A stretch of 64,000 bases of DNA from Rotaria macrura (lineage: Eukaryota > Rotifera > Eurotatoria > Philodinida > Philodinidae): assembly GCA_900239685.1 (NCBI GenBank), contig OENT01000190.1, forward strand, positions 1-64,000, written 5' to 3'. Positions 1-13,604 of the stretch are shown here, piece by piece. Under the pieces are notes generated by a model, which searched no databases, was not told where the DNA came from, and was given only the letters and a program-made list of their open reading frames with translations. Each line of letters opens with the position of its first letter. Position 1 is the stretch's first letter. Both the position numbers and the translations under genes were made by a program.

Positions 1-3000
1 ATCACGAATACATCAGATCATTTGTTCATCACTCTGAAGAGATATACAGTTTTCTTTTCTAAGCTGATTGTTGAGACACCCTGCACACTAATATATTGTC
101 CCGATTTGATAAACTTCACTACAAATGGAATCGCTTAGAAAGAGCTGCATAAAATCGAAAGATATCCTTAAATATTTTCCATTTATTCATCAAAAATAAC
201 CTTCTAAGTATAGGCGACTCAACTCGGCGATTTACAAAGTCAACTCGTGCTCACCGCGGTGCAGAAAATGCCCACTTGCATCGCCTCGCCTCGTGACGAG
301 GCGAGGCGATAAACTCGGCGATTTTCGGATCTCTGATTCCAAGTGTTAAACTGATGAATCAGTAGGTGTCTAGAGTTTTTCTCTTTCGATTGTTGAAAAT
401 TACATCTAGTTGAAAGTAGATGTTATCGACTACTTATTATTATACCTCAATATTTCTCACACAGTGTTACATGAAAAAAAAGAGCTGTTCCTTTTTCAGA
501 TCATTAACATACAACGTTCCTTTGTCTGAAATATCTGTTAATGAAAAATTATTGTTCCACAATTTTATTTTTGTAATAAACAAAGAGTATTGAAAAGATT
601 TCGAACATTATAAATCAATTAAAATGTCTAAATTTTTTCGGTCGCACGATAATAATACGAAGAAAGAGCAATGTGAAGTTTTCAATAAGTTCCATCAGTT
701 GACTACAATAATGTTACAGTCACTAACGAGTTTTTAAAAAATCTCTTTTTTGACGGTATTATTATAGGTAAAGAAAAAAGACTGTTTCAGACAATTCATG
801 AAGAAGATTACGAAGAGTTAGTTCTGTCGTGAAGAGGATTTGAGAAAGCGGCGTTCTGAGCCACGTTAACACTCTTAACTGATGGATTAGCGAAAGCAAA
901 TTTTTCAATCAATGAACATTTCTCTATTATAATCGATTTTCTATCAAAAGACAAGAAAACCGGATGAAGATTGAATAGAAGTCGAAAATCATCTTTGTCT
1001 CTTTTGGTTCAAAAGTGAAAACGTTCTTCTGGAATTATTTCGATTAAACTGTACTGAGTAGATTGAACAAAATCTCTACAAGTTTTCATAGAAATTAATT
1101 GGAACTCGCACAAATGTCAATATGAATGCGAACATCGAATGATTCACATATAAATTTCTTTTCATTTGAGAAAATATGAGCTAAGTTTAACAGCAACTCT
1201 TTGCTGATGCTCAGTTCAGTAAAAATTAACTGCCGTTCTTTATTACTTCTGATGTCAAATTTTCATTACTACAGTAGATAGTATGTGTTCTATCAAGTGA
1301 ATGCAAGAATACGTTTGAAAATAATTAATTGAAATAATTAACATGAACGATGACGTTTACTGGTAACTTTAATAATTCTTAATGAATAAACGTGAAGAAG
1401 ATAAGAGTCGATTTTTACTCATTTAAGGTTAGCTTCATATTTATGTCTCAGAAATGTTCATTGCTCGTTATTTTCACCATACGAAGTGATGTGGCAAATT
1501 TCAAGACAGTACTCTGAATCCTTGCGAATGAGTCATTCAATCAGTAACATGGATAATTAGTAAAGAGTCTACTACAAAAAAGAAAAACTAAATGATGAAA
1601 AGAAATTTAACAAATATATCCAAACAGGTGTTGGTACTCTTAGATCGGTTTTAGCAATAGTAACTAATTTACATCACTCTTTCATAGAATTCCATTAAAT
1701 CTTTTACTGTGAATCTATCAAGTAGAACGATTCTCCAATTCGTTGAAATCTCAATGATTGATCTCCTGGTTGTCAATCACATCGTAGGTATTTGTTCACT
1801 CCCCAAGTGTGTCTATTATAATAATAATTCTTCATTTTCTTGCTAATCTAGCAGTTACTTTCAATCAATAATTCAACTTAAAACTTTAACTGGAAAATTC
1901 TTCATCTGATTCGATTATAAGTTATAATCAATATGATATTATATTTGATTGATATAATCAAGTTCATAGTGAAGAGTCAATTAATAAAGAAAAATTTTCT
2001 TGTGTAAACAAGTGAGTAAAATTGCATTCTATCTAATTTAAGAAAACAAACATGCTTCGTCTAGAAGGTTTTATTGTAATGGATACTTCAAGCGTGTTAA
2101 TCATTATATCAATCATTTTTCTAGATCTAGACAGAAAAGAAATATTGATAAAGAACAACAGTTTTGTATGATTGTTACGTATAGGAAATTTCCCCGTACA
2201 TTTATCTATTTATCGTACAACGAATTACTTTGGACACAGATATTATGCTAACTAGTATGGTTCGTATTGTAAAATTTTCGTTAAATACATACTGAACGAT
2301 GTAGCCTACGTAAACAGTGTATTTTTAGACATGAAAAGATTTCGTCAATATATTCTCTAACGAACGACACTGCACTAATATCAATATTTTTTCTTGTTGC
2401 TTATTTACTAACAATAACTAGTAATTAGAGTTGTTCTCTTATTGATTACTCATTATATTTGTTTTTCACTTTGAATTAGTTCACTTAATTAATACTTGAC
2501 TAGTTCTTAAGTTTAGTAGTCTTTTACTGTATCGCAATGGTAACTTATTTTTATCTATCTTACTTTATTCAATGAACATTCATTGTATTGAAAAACTTTG
2601 GTCAATCAGATACTAGATAAACCTATGTACATGTGATCAGTTTGCAGAAGATAATATTCTTTAAAATCATCAATAGAGTCTTATTTACTAAACTTTAATT
2701 TTACATTTAAATTCAATCCAACTGTGTATCATATCTCTGACTACATATTGCTGTGTTCCAACAATTAGTTTCTGTAAACCAATATAAAAACTGAACGCTA
2801 CAATCCAAGCAATTACAGACTGAGCTGTAGAAACACGAGAGTTCCAGGTGAGAGATGTTCACAGGGCAAAATGAAGTTTATGTGTTCGGAATATTTAAAA
2901 AAATTTGATTATTTTCTATAAAGATTGCTATAATTTAATTCATAGATGTCTTTTGAATTACTACATTATAAACTTCGTTATCAGATGATAACTAGAACTA

Positions 3001-3091
3001 ATTCATATCTATGAGCATCGAACATTCTAATAAAAATATAGAAACGTTCTGAAAGAATAAAGACTGCATATAATTGATTTATATTTCTAAG
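1..3091. other. Gene-poor AT-rich region
   Basis: No open frame with convincing exon structure was found on either strand. A GC-richer island with palindromes lies at 215-325 and is listed separately. A frame around 725-1010 stays open with only three stop codons, but it matches no family I know. The rest is AT-rich sequence without a recognisable element. Confidence 0.6.
215..325. repeat. GC-rich palindrome cluster, possible DNA transposon end
   Basis: In otherwise AT-rich DNA this short island holds a perfect inverted repeat at 280-310, with 14-bp arms (ATCGCCTCGCCTCG) around a 3-base spacer. It also holds a 10-bp palindrome CACCGCGGTG and a direct repeat of AACTCGGCGATTT at 221-233 and 312-324, flanking the palindromes. 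Stacked short palindromes and repeats near an end are common in hAT-type DNA transposons. No transposase is visible beside it, so it may be a remnant or a solitary non-autonomous end. Confidence 0.4.
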
Positions 3092-3275
3092 TATTACTGA
3101 ATTTTTTGCCATTTGGCTGCGTCAAAAGAAGACATTTCAGAATCCAGCATCTGCTAGTACTCATCGACAGCAGGATACAGAACGTACCTCTATTGATGAG
3201 CTGTGTAACAATACAAATCCGTCCGTTTCAAATATGTCTACTACTGTAGCTATTCCATCATATGTATTCAATTAA
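3092..3275 (+). pseudogene. Orphan terminal-exon-like segment, unrecognised
   Basis: An acceptor-like AG at 3090-3091, after a T-rich run, opens a frame of about 60 codons ending in TAA at 3273-3275. An AATAAA polyadenylation-like signal follows about 50 bp later. The first residues are hydrophobic (ITEFFAIW) and are followed by LRQKKTF and a Ser/Thr/Asn-rich hydrophilic tail. That resembles the end of a membrane segment plus a cytoplasmic tail. I found no upstream exon in a compatible phase: the GTGAGA donor near 2848 is preceded by an in-frame stop a few codons back. It may be a decayed gene end, a missed small gene, or chance. I do not recognise the protein. Confidence 0.25.
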
Positions 3276-6200
3276 TTACAATTAGAATTGTTGAAAAGAA
3301 ACAAAATTGAAATCTGTTTCAGTGAATAAAGTTATATTTGTAGGATTAATAGGGTCACAATAAATATTTTTGCTCTAAATCATTTTTATTTTCTGTAATT
3401 TGAATAAATTTTCTCTCTAATCCATCTAATCGATAAGAATTTATCGATCGATAAAAATTGCATTAAACTGTTACAATTTATTAAAAGGATTAACAAGAAA
3501 TCTTCAAAATTAGAGCAATCGACAATTGAAAACAAGAAATCAAATGTTATTAATATTATAAGTATACTATTTCAATAAATTACTATACGAAAAAATGAAC
3601 AATTTTTATCGAATTTCTCTCAATATTGTTTCTATGTGAGTCGTCATTATTATTATTTATTTTGAATGACGACGACTCGTTATTTATTCTATAAGGTAGA
3701 TTTATATTTTGATATCAGCAATATTGAAGCCACATATTAATAATGTATCTTTCTATGTTCTTTTTGTTTTGTAGAGCATTTGCCTTACCATATGCTATGA
3801 TGCAAGGCAAGCTAGGGCACAAAACTTTGATATCGAATTTGTTTGACCAGAGCAGGTGCGGATGGAAAAAACCGACGCTGCACTAATTTTTCTCGATGGA
3901 ATACTTGAGCTATTTTGTGAAACTTTTCAAAGATCAATCCTTATTTGTATAATACTTATCTTTCTAGTTCGATGTGACTTAATCATGGAGTATAATTTTC
4001 TATCATGTCCAATATAACAGTTTTGATATTCTCGTATCTATTGATTTAATTCATTTTGTCTTTCAATTGACTTATGAGGGAGTTTTCATTCCATAAGTTG
4101 AATTTCAATATTTATATCGTGATTCAAATGGAATACTTCAATTTGTTTATGATTTCTTTTTGTTTCGAATTGCTTGTATCTAAAAACAATGAAATTACCA
4201 TAAAATTGAAATTGATAGAATGTTATCAAGCCATGAACCAATGGAAAATGAAAAATTTCTGAAGTAGACTTAGTTTTTCGATTGATACTGATTGCGTGTT
4301 AAACTCAAACACTCGTGGAAAAGTACAAAATAAAACGAATGCTTCATATTAATATTCGAACGTTTCTCAGACACTTTGTCATTTGCTCGAATTTCATTTT
4401 TATCGTTTGTTTTTCAAATTAGTGCAGTGTATTCCTCAAACAACAGCACTCTATTCCTAAACGAGTGCTTACATCTATGACTCGTATGCACGAAAGTAAT
4501 TACTAGGAAACTATCTTGCTTTGAAAATGACTATTTTCACACACTAAAACAGAAGTTGTTTAGCGGAACGATGCATGCATATCAATACACTTAGAGTATT
4601 AAATGGGATACAATAATTAAAGACATCGTATTCAACAAGTATAAATGTTGAATTAAGCGTGTTTATTCTCGTTAATCTTGAGACTATTTTATAAAGTAGC
4701 ATTATGAAAAATGATGCCACTTAGTGCACAAACTTTCTTCATTCCCCGGCTATGAATGATTCATAGAATATGGGTTCAATTTAAATTTTTAATTTTAATT
4801 CCTATTATATTTGGTATGTAACACTATATCACGAAATGTTGTGTGCAAAGTGCTACTAATTAATATTTACCTAGATTATGCCGTTTTTTTTTCATGTTAG
4901 AATACAATTATCTAAGATTTATTTTTAATGCTGTAAACTATGTGATTTACTAGTATATGATGAATACTTTCTCTCTCTCTCTCTGGCATCAACGAATGAA
5001 TCATGATTTTAGCCTTGATTTCTCATATAGTCTTAGTAATTAGCTCTGTATACGTATGGTAAAGTCAAATATGAAAACCAGAACTATGATGCTGATTTTT
5101 TGAGACTGTCGAAGAAATATATGGATTCAGTGCTAGATTATGTCAATGATATCTCAACGAGTATTCGCATGCTGACAGACCAAATGATTGTGCAGGATTC
5201 ATATGAGATGACGCGTTCTACTCGCAGAAAAATAACTTCAATATAATTTTCATGCAATGTTGCACCAGATTTAAGGCTCACACGACGTGCTGGAAGACCT
5301 TTGTTAGATCGATCTAAATACACAATAATGCTTTTTGAATACTTAACCTTTTGGTTTATATATATTCTCGATTATCTGCTTCTTGTCATTCTGTTGCATA
5401 AATGCATTCGGATGAGAAATAGGTCTTTTTTGCTCCAATCAATAGAAGTCTCTGCTTCATCAATGACATATTGAGAAGCAAATCGATCGTCGACAGTTAA
5501 AAAGAGCTTGCATATACAAGAGTTTTTCATTACACATATTTCAGTATATTCTACTATGAACTATACATATTCCGTGATCATTACATGAAATGTAAATTTT
5601 GACCACATATGATGATTCATCTGTTTAAACATATGTTGCCGAAACGAAAATCAGAATGTAATTTTCAAAATTATTTGATTGTTCGTAGATGACTAGAAAA
5701 ATATTTATACAACTAAAACAAAAGTATACCATTGACGTTTAATATTGAATTTGTCATGATTAAAGATACTGCATGTTCTTCCTTGATCAAGTTGACAGAT
5801 ATATGTTTTCTGACACAAGATTATCGTATTTCATCTTTTATTTTCATTCATAGCATATTATTTTGAATCTTGTTTATAATATTCATTTTTATCTTGTCAT
5901 CATATAACTAATTAAATGATAAAAACAAAAAAAAAATTCCTGTCATCATGACAATATCATCGTGCAATCAGACATATTTGTGATTAAATAACTAGAAGTC
6001 TATTTAATCGATCTTGTGTTAGATACTCTCGCATTATATGAAATAAATCGATCATGTTAAAGTTTAACTACAGATAAGATACTAACAATGTTCTATTCTA
6101 CATCAGAGTACTTTCAGAAGATAAATCATGGACTATAGACTAGATTAATAACTAAGTCATGTAGTGACTGAATATTTTCTGTCGATCATAATTCCTAATT

Positions 6201-6943
6201 ATTATTCTTTTGTTTGAAATAGTATGCCATAGTATTGGATGTAGGCGAGATCTTGTTTGTGCAAAATTTCTACATTAGATTCAAAAGAAATAAATAACAA
6301 GCGCAGCTTCTGGCAACACGCTCTGACAATGAACATATATAACTAGAAATTTTAAAAAATTATCAAAAGCTTAATTTCAGAGTCAGATTCCATTGGGTAA
6401 TGTAACTCATTCATGTTCAATACAAGAAACCTATTGTGTGCAACGAACTTCCTTCGAGAATTATCGAGCGCGCAATCAGAAAACAATGAACAGAAACAGA
6501 GTCAAGAAAAGTCGTTACGTAGTCGAAAAAATGCGTATTTTGCAAACAGAAGACATGAAGACAAATATATTCGTATGTGAAAAATCAGAAATCGAACTCT
6601 ATGTTCTCGTAAATTTATCTAAAATTTGATCTTTTTGACGAGAACTTCCGTTTGAAAACGTACATAATAGATTATTCTACATCACCAAAGCGTCTTGATT
6701 TTTATTGCTCACAAAAACATGTCATGCCATGTTGAAAAATAGGTCTAGTGTGTTTTTAATTAATCTTGTTTGTTTCTTTTCTTGTCATAGGAATAAATCA
6801 TATTGATTCGACAGAAATAATATCAAATTGTTGTTTTCTTTTGTTTTCACAAATATATAATTTTACATGCACACACGTACAGTAATCATAATTGAATGAG
6901 AGTAAAAAGCATTCGAAAAAGAAAATTTCACATTGAAACAATA
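3276..6943. other. Intergenic region without recognised genes
   Basis: Only short frames with no family resemblance occur here. An imperfect hairpin lies at 3638-3678 (arm GAGTCGTCATT against a complementary arm with a 3-base bulge), and a short CT run lies near 4971-4985. I see no other structure. Confidence 0.6.
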
Positions 6944-6949
6944 TTTATT
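6944..6949 (-). terminator. AATAAA polyadenylation signal of the GPCR gene
   Basis: TTTATT on the plus strand reads AATAAA on the minus strand, only 2 bases after the stop codon of the receptor gene. If used, it implies a very short 3' untranslated region. Confidence 0.4.
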
Positions 6950-6951
6950 AT

Positions 6952-9010
6952 TCATTGCGATGATTTATGATGAATAACATGCTTGGAATTAGTCGACGAA
7001 GGTATTGATAAATGAATTTGTTCATTATTTGGCTTCAAAGACCAAGAACGAATTTTTAATTTTGCTTCATTCAATTGTAGTTGCACTTTTGGGCGAGGTT
7101 TTCTTTGTACTACACGTTCACATTCATTTCGATCATATAATTCTTTCCAATGACCACGAATTAAACAAATGAGTTCACTACGAAAAACTTTACCACTAAC
7201 GCAATATAAAAGAAAATTAATACAGAAATTTGTCAACATAAACAATTCAGTTATTTCTTTAATGGATTTTAATGTCATGTTGTTAAAACCATGAACATAA
7301 TTAGCAATCCATACGGCACAATATGGAGTATTTAATAAAAGAAATGAACATGATACAAGTAATAATGTTGCTGTAACACGATGTGTTCTTGATTGAATAT
7401 GAATTTTGACTGCACCCGCTGGATCATCAGCCGCATAACTTTGTAAAGAACGTGATGATGTTCGTGATCGTTTTTCTTCAACATCAATGGGCCTATTACC
7501 CTGTTGAAAAACAAAAAGATTATCAAGTTACGGAGAACGGTAGAAAAGTACATTAAACTTTTAATATCCGATTATTTAGAGTACACTTCATTGTAGTTTC
7601 GTTTGTCTGATACCTGAAATCTTTTACTCTCAAAAGTAGGAAGTATTTTTGTTTAGAATGATAAGTGTCAAGTTTTTATGAACAATAGATACTGATGAAT
7701 GAATTTTCTTTTAAGTTGTATGATCGTTATTATTTCGAAATAGATTGTTATGTTGCTCTCAGCAAAGCAAGGCTTATACTCTTTATTCGTACATTTCAGT
7801 ATCTATCAATAGATATGTTTCTAAAAAACATGTTATTAACTTCTCAATTATATGAAAAAAATATATTTACGACAAAACAAAATGTGTATTTCATCAGTGA
7901 TATACAAGGATGAAAATAGAAGTTAACCTTGTCCAGAACTGTTGATAGATTATGTGACAGATAGCTTTTAATAGCTTTTCAATAATCTCGGAGCAGAGCA
8001 AAATACAATAATGAGTTGTTTTTCATAATAAAAAACAAGCAATACTAACCTGCGACACGTTTTGGGTGTTATTTGTTGATTTTTCACTTGCTTGATTATG
8101 ATCAAGTATAGAATTACGGTTTTGTGTTAGATTTTTGAGTACAAGAGAAGATGATGATGATGATGATCTTGCCGATAAATGTACACATGATAAAAATTCT
8201 GTAAAGAAAGATGATGATCGAGAAGAAGAAAAACCATGATGTCTAAATTACAAATACCAATTGAAAATTAAAAAAAAACACATTCCAATTTTATTCTTAC
8301 CCTTCTTTTTTCGTTTTACTGGTTTGAGACTTGTCCAAGATCAAACTATTTCTCCAAAGTTTACAGCAAATAAGCATGTTAACAAAACCAATAATACACA
8401 TTGGTATTAAGTAAACAGTAATCATTGTCGTTATGGCAAATGTCATATAAATTGAACGATATTTAGGTAATACATCACAGATCGTATCATGCTCTAGATG
8501 ATTTGGTAAAGGAATTATACCATAGTGAAATGGAACATTCATGTTAAATAAAAGTGTCATTATGAAAAGCATGAAAACGACGAAACGTGCAATTTTACGA
8601 CGGCATATAATAGCACGTTTCAATGGATGAAATACGACAAGAAGACGTTCAATAGTAAATGAAACAATGATCCATGATGATAATGATCGTGTTCCATTTC
8701 TTGCATATTGTATAAGTATACAAACAAGAGATGAACTACGATCAAGAAAATTTATACGTGATTCATATAATTGATTATGATTACGAAATGTATCTTCCAA
8801 AAGATTAATAATAAGAAAACATAGATCAGATAGAGCAAGGGATAATAGATAAAAATGAGATGATTGCCGACGATATCGAGGTGATAAAAAAATCAATATA
8901 GAAAGTATATTACCAATTATTCCAAGTGTAGTTAAAATAAATGGTCCATATATTGACATATATTGTTCAACAGCCAACAGTGTTGATATACTGTCACTTT
9001 TATTCATCAT
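6952..9010 (-). CDS. Rhodopsin-family neuropeptide-type GPCR, complete
   Basis: A plasma-membrane receptor that should signal through heterotrimeric G proteins. Its ligand is unknown, probably a peptide. Exons run 9010-8301, 8242-8050 and 7500-6952; they join in phase to give 483 residues. Exon 1 carries a short N-terminus and TM1-TM5. Motifs are GNILSILIF with the TM1 Asn, LALSDLCF in TM2 with its Asp, and IERLLVVFHPLKR at the end of TM3 in place of DRY. Exon 2 encodes only the long third intracellular loop, which is Ser-rich. Exon 3 holds TM6 (LLNTPYCAVW) and TM7 (CINFLLYCVSGKVFR), then a roughly 90-residue tail. The NFLLY form of NPxxY with a following GKVFR is typical of FMRFamide and related invertebrate peptide receptors. 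The start is the first of two adjacent Met codons. Subfamily is not certain. Confidence 0.9.
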
Positions 9011-9230
9011 TAATTATCTTCAATAGAAAACAACCTATTCTATTAGTCAACATAAACAGTATATGTATCTCTTACATTCAAATAACTCAATGTCTTGTTT
9101 ACAATGCATGCTTTTCTCATCTCCCTAGAATAACTAGCTAACTGTTTTACCCAGTTCTTTTTCTGGATACAGAGGGAGTAAAAACTAGAGAATTAACTGA
9201 CAGTCGACAGATTTTTTTTTCTAAGACTTT

Positions 9231-9290
9231 TCTCTCTTCTCTCTCTCTTTCTCTTTCTCTCTCTCTGTTTCTCTATTTCTCGACTTTTCT
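9231..9290. repeat. CT-rich (GA-rich) microsatellite tract
   Basis: Irregular TCTC/TTTCTC repeat about 220 bp upstream of the GPCR start codon. On the gene's strand it reads as a GA-rich stretch, so a promoter role is possible but not shown. Confidence 0.7.
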
Positions 9291-12200
9291 TCTATAAACA
9301 TTGGAACTTAAAAGACAAATTCATTTGCACCTAGTACACATGTATTTATCTATTTGAGAAGCAAACGACATAGTATAGTCATAAAACATAATCTGTCACT
9401 TAGTTGATTTCGGATAAGCTTTTCTAATTCAGATTAAATTTCTTAAATATAATTATGAATTTCATTACACGTGTGACAAAAATTATTAATTAAAGTACTA
9501 ATCACAATCGGCTTAGAAAAAAAAAAACTTAAGCTATCCGATGAAAACACACCAAGCTTCTGACATTATTAAAGTCATTTTTTTATCTTTCAACCCCACA
9601 AATAATTTTCTTATTCTCTACATTTGCGTCAAGTTTATACTTCACATATAGATTCAAATAATCATGAGTCATTCTAGAGTTCAGCGAGACTATCCCACAA
9701 TCACCTGCTATGATAAAGCAAAGTCAAGCTCATATTCAGTTAATTCTTTTCCTCTATTTTGTACAATACTAATGATGTACATTGTTATTTATTCCGTTAT
9801 GTCTTTCGACATGCTTCTGTCACGATAATTGACCTTACACATTTGTCAGTGTCCATCATCATCAATTTTCATAATTTCTTTGTTTTGACGAAGCAAAAAG
9901 TATATTTTTGTATCATTGATAATAAAAGAAAAAAAAAGGAACGAAACGGATATACTATCTAGATTAGTAAAAATTGTAAAAACCAGGCTCTCTATCTATG
10001 AGCTTCTTGACGAATAACTATGAATTCTCCTACTTTGATTAAATGTGATATGTAAAATATTTCATGACTATCGAAAAAAAGAAAGTTCACGTTGTTGCTT
10101 CATTCTGCTGTTTTAAAGAGTCAATCTCATTATACAAAACGCGGAAAGGAAATGATACTATTTCATCTGTTTTTAAATGTGATCATAGAAATGCATCAAA
10201 TTAGAAGAGAGAAGTTATGTTCACTTAATATATCAGGTATGTCAGTATTAGCCAGAAAAGAATGAGTCACATTCGTGAGTTTTCATTTTGTTTGACTACT
10301 AGAAAACATTTACAACTAGGCATATGTTCTCAAGAAGATTGTTAATCATAAATATTAAAACATTCATGGTACGTACGTATGTTCACTAGGCATTGCAAAA
10401 AAGAACGTTGAAACACATCATTCAGTTAATCAAAATAATGGAATTAACATACATGTTTGGATAACAATATTAACGATCTGTAATAAAGAAATGGATTGTT
10501 TTGACTCTGCCTACTCTAGCCAAGTTATACGAATCGACCGAAAAAAAAATGGAAATCAACCGTATTATTTATCTTCTAAAGCACGAGAGACTCCTCAATT
10601 GTTTCTCGTTGTCAATTGTAGGACGGAGTTTTCATTTTGAAGTTCACTTTCTTACTATTTATTGACAAGCATTATTTGAATCTAGTTCTCATTGAAGTGC
10701 TTGCATATAAATAAATATGATAAAGTCTACTACAATAATTGCATCCCATCCATTCATTTGTTATTCAGTCATTTCCTGTTAGATTTCTTTCCATCACACA
10801 TTATTCACTATTTTGAAAAAAAAAGATTCTGGTTTTGTAGCCATTTGTAATATTCTGATTTCTCACAATCAAAAATATTGTATATAATTATACATAAATA
10901 ATATATCTAGATCTATATGGATCGATATAGATGTGTATATGCATAACTTTTTCAATGGATCGTAATATTGAAAGATACTCCGTAGATAATTAAACAAAAT
11001 ACATCCAATTAGTTGAATGTAGGAAACCTTTTTCGTTGCAGAAAAAGGCCATCTGTAAATGTAAGAAAAGTATTTCTCTGCTTTTTGGTAGATAATATTA
11101 TTCATGCATATTAAATGAGACAAGAAAAATAATTCTTCTTATCACCTCGAGATAAAATATTCAGTTGCCATTGGTCAACATTTTTAAAAATGGATACATC
11201 CTTCCATGCAATATTTACATAGTTACTTACAGAATTTATTGATGTACAAGTAAGCAGGAGATATTTTTCTTGTGTATATTACTATAAAAACACACGAAGA
11301 TAAATTCATTTCGACTCTAATTATTTTTTCTAAAAGAAAATTCTCACTTCTCCTTCACAAAGTATAGTCAAGTGATATTGAAAAAATAAGAAAAAGATAT
11401 TTATGTCAGCAAATAGCTCGTTAACATTCATATATAGATTTAGGCTATGATGTTGTAAAATCTCTCGGGAAATATACAAGATAATTCCATATATATTGAT
11501 GTATGTATATTTACTCGAGTGAATTTTATTTTCCTTCAGTAATGCATGATCATTATGTCAAAAATTGTGAATTACTAAGATTAGATAGAAGCGTCAGAAA
11601 TATTTTGCTAGTATAAATTAGACCTTTCATTTCTTTTGTTTTTTGAATATTTCTCCATTAATTTACGGTAAAGAATAGTTAGAGTCAATTGCATGATTAA
11701 AATTTATTAGTTTTTGTTTTTCATGAAACAAAATACCGAATCATTCTCAGTGCTCATTTATAAAAGACATACAAACAAGTATTACACGATCTGATTACTG
11801 TCTTGTCTTCATCAAAAAGTCAAGTACAAGAAGAAAAACCTTGTCAGAAAAGTCTCATTTATCAAAAACAAAATATGACGCATCTCAATATAGGACTTAT
11901 GCTAATTTGAAATCGACGAAATAACTTCAGTAAAAGACTGGAAAATTTTGTCAAATATGTGAGATGCGAGTATACGTCTATTTCAGAGAACTAATTTCTA
12001 CAAAGAAAAAATCATCAGTGTTGCACATTAACATCGGTTAGTCGAATGATCGCTGATTTCATTGAAATGTTCATATCCTGTGCTATAGTTCAACGTAACT
12101 CAACTGTATCTGATATGAATGAATGAGTACAATGTATACTAATAAACAAATATTTTCTATTTCAATGGTTTCAAAGTCTATTATATGACTATGTTGCTCG

Positions 12201-13410
12201 TATTGAATACTATTCAAGCATTTCAACACTATACTACATCAATGTTGAACTGATTCATTCAAAAACACAGTTATTTAAAATAAACGAAGCTTCAAAATAT
12301 TGTTAAGCATCGCTGTCAAAACCAGTGTGTAAGCTCCTAGTAAATCTCTGAATAATCACGCATGCTTGTTCGTCTCTCTTCTCTCCTTCTGAATCTGTTT
12401 AGTTTTAAGGATTCTCTCGTATTTCAAACTTCTTAATTTACTTGGAGCTTCTTTGAGAATAAATGCAAGGTACTAATGATTATACTCTCATGACTTTCGA
12501 ACTGTTTTATATCTCTTTTTCTAGTTGTTCTTACTTTGTTCGGACATGTTTAAATATTAAGAAAACATAGTTGTGTTGTTTTAAATGATTTAACCAGACT
12601 GTGATGGAAACAATGCTGAAGTCTTGACATATTAATCAGGGAGCTGAATTTACATCAGAATGTTTGCATGTGGAATTCAATGAGAATAGAATATTTCATG
12701 CAGGAAACATGATTGACAACAATTATTCTTAATCTAGCCAGTTGAATAATTACAGAAGTCAGTTTATTCATGTAAAATCTGCTTCAGAAGACAAAAACAA
12801 AAGCTTTCGAATAACTACAGACTTCTATCATCTAATACCTTATGTGTAATCTGAAGTATTTTGCCACATGAGTTTTTAATCAATTTTAGTAAAGAGGATG
12901 AGTAACTTACTACAGACAATGATGCATACAATGGAAAAAATACGATCGAAACCATTGATCAATATTAATAAGCATAGTCAAAAGTTTGAATAGCATGAGG
13001 GACGTTCATATTCTTTTATATTACCATAGATAAATTTTCCGTTAGGCAATTGAGAAATTTATTAAATATGCAAAAACGTATTTTTTTTACTGTTTAAAAT
13101 TATGGAAGTCCATTATCATATATTACTGCCAAGTAAGAAAATCTATTGTTTAATAGATTTAGCAAGATTGAATCGATAAACATGTGAACAAAATACAACA
13201 ATAAAAGCAGAATAAAATCAATCTTCATCCGTGCTAACAATGAGTAAGTTATTTTTCAAGCACTAACCTTAATCTGTTAAAATATCTAGCATGGTAATTC
13301 TATTTCCCAAACAGTATATTCAGAATGAAGATGTTTCAGTTTATGATAACATTTCATCATATGAATTCATGAATAGAAAATTACTTTATACTAAAGATTT
13401 TCACTTAACA

Positions 13411-13604
13411 AAAATTGAAGATATATAAATATATATATATATATGTCGCAGTAGAAATTAAAATTCAGTAGAATTTAAAATTCTACTCGTAGAAATTTTA
13501 ATTTCTACTAGTAGAAATTAAAATTTCTACGAGTAGAATTTTAAATTCTACTGAATTTTAATTTCTACTGCGACATATATATATATTTATATATCTTCAA
13601 TTTT
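13411..13604. repeat. Long palindrome with 130-bp perfect core
   Basis: Positions 13445-13574 are a perfect palindrome with no spacer: two 65-bp halves meet at CTAG (13508-13511). It is flanked by TA-rich tracts of 24 and 20 bases and then by a further matching 10 bp (AAAATTGAAG against CTTCAATTTT), for 194 bp in all. The arms are themselves built from short palindromic units based on GTAGAAATT. It carries no open frame. A fold-back MITE inserted in a TA microsatellite is the simplest reading. Confidence 0.9.

Noticed and set aside
725-1010. Long frame with few stops on the plus strand
   Set aside because: It has three stop codons, no family resemblance and no splice sites that would remove them.
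3775-3892. 34-codon frame after an acceptor-like TTTGTAG, ending in TAA
   Set aside because: No motif, no upstream donor in phase and no similarity I recognise.
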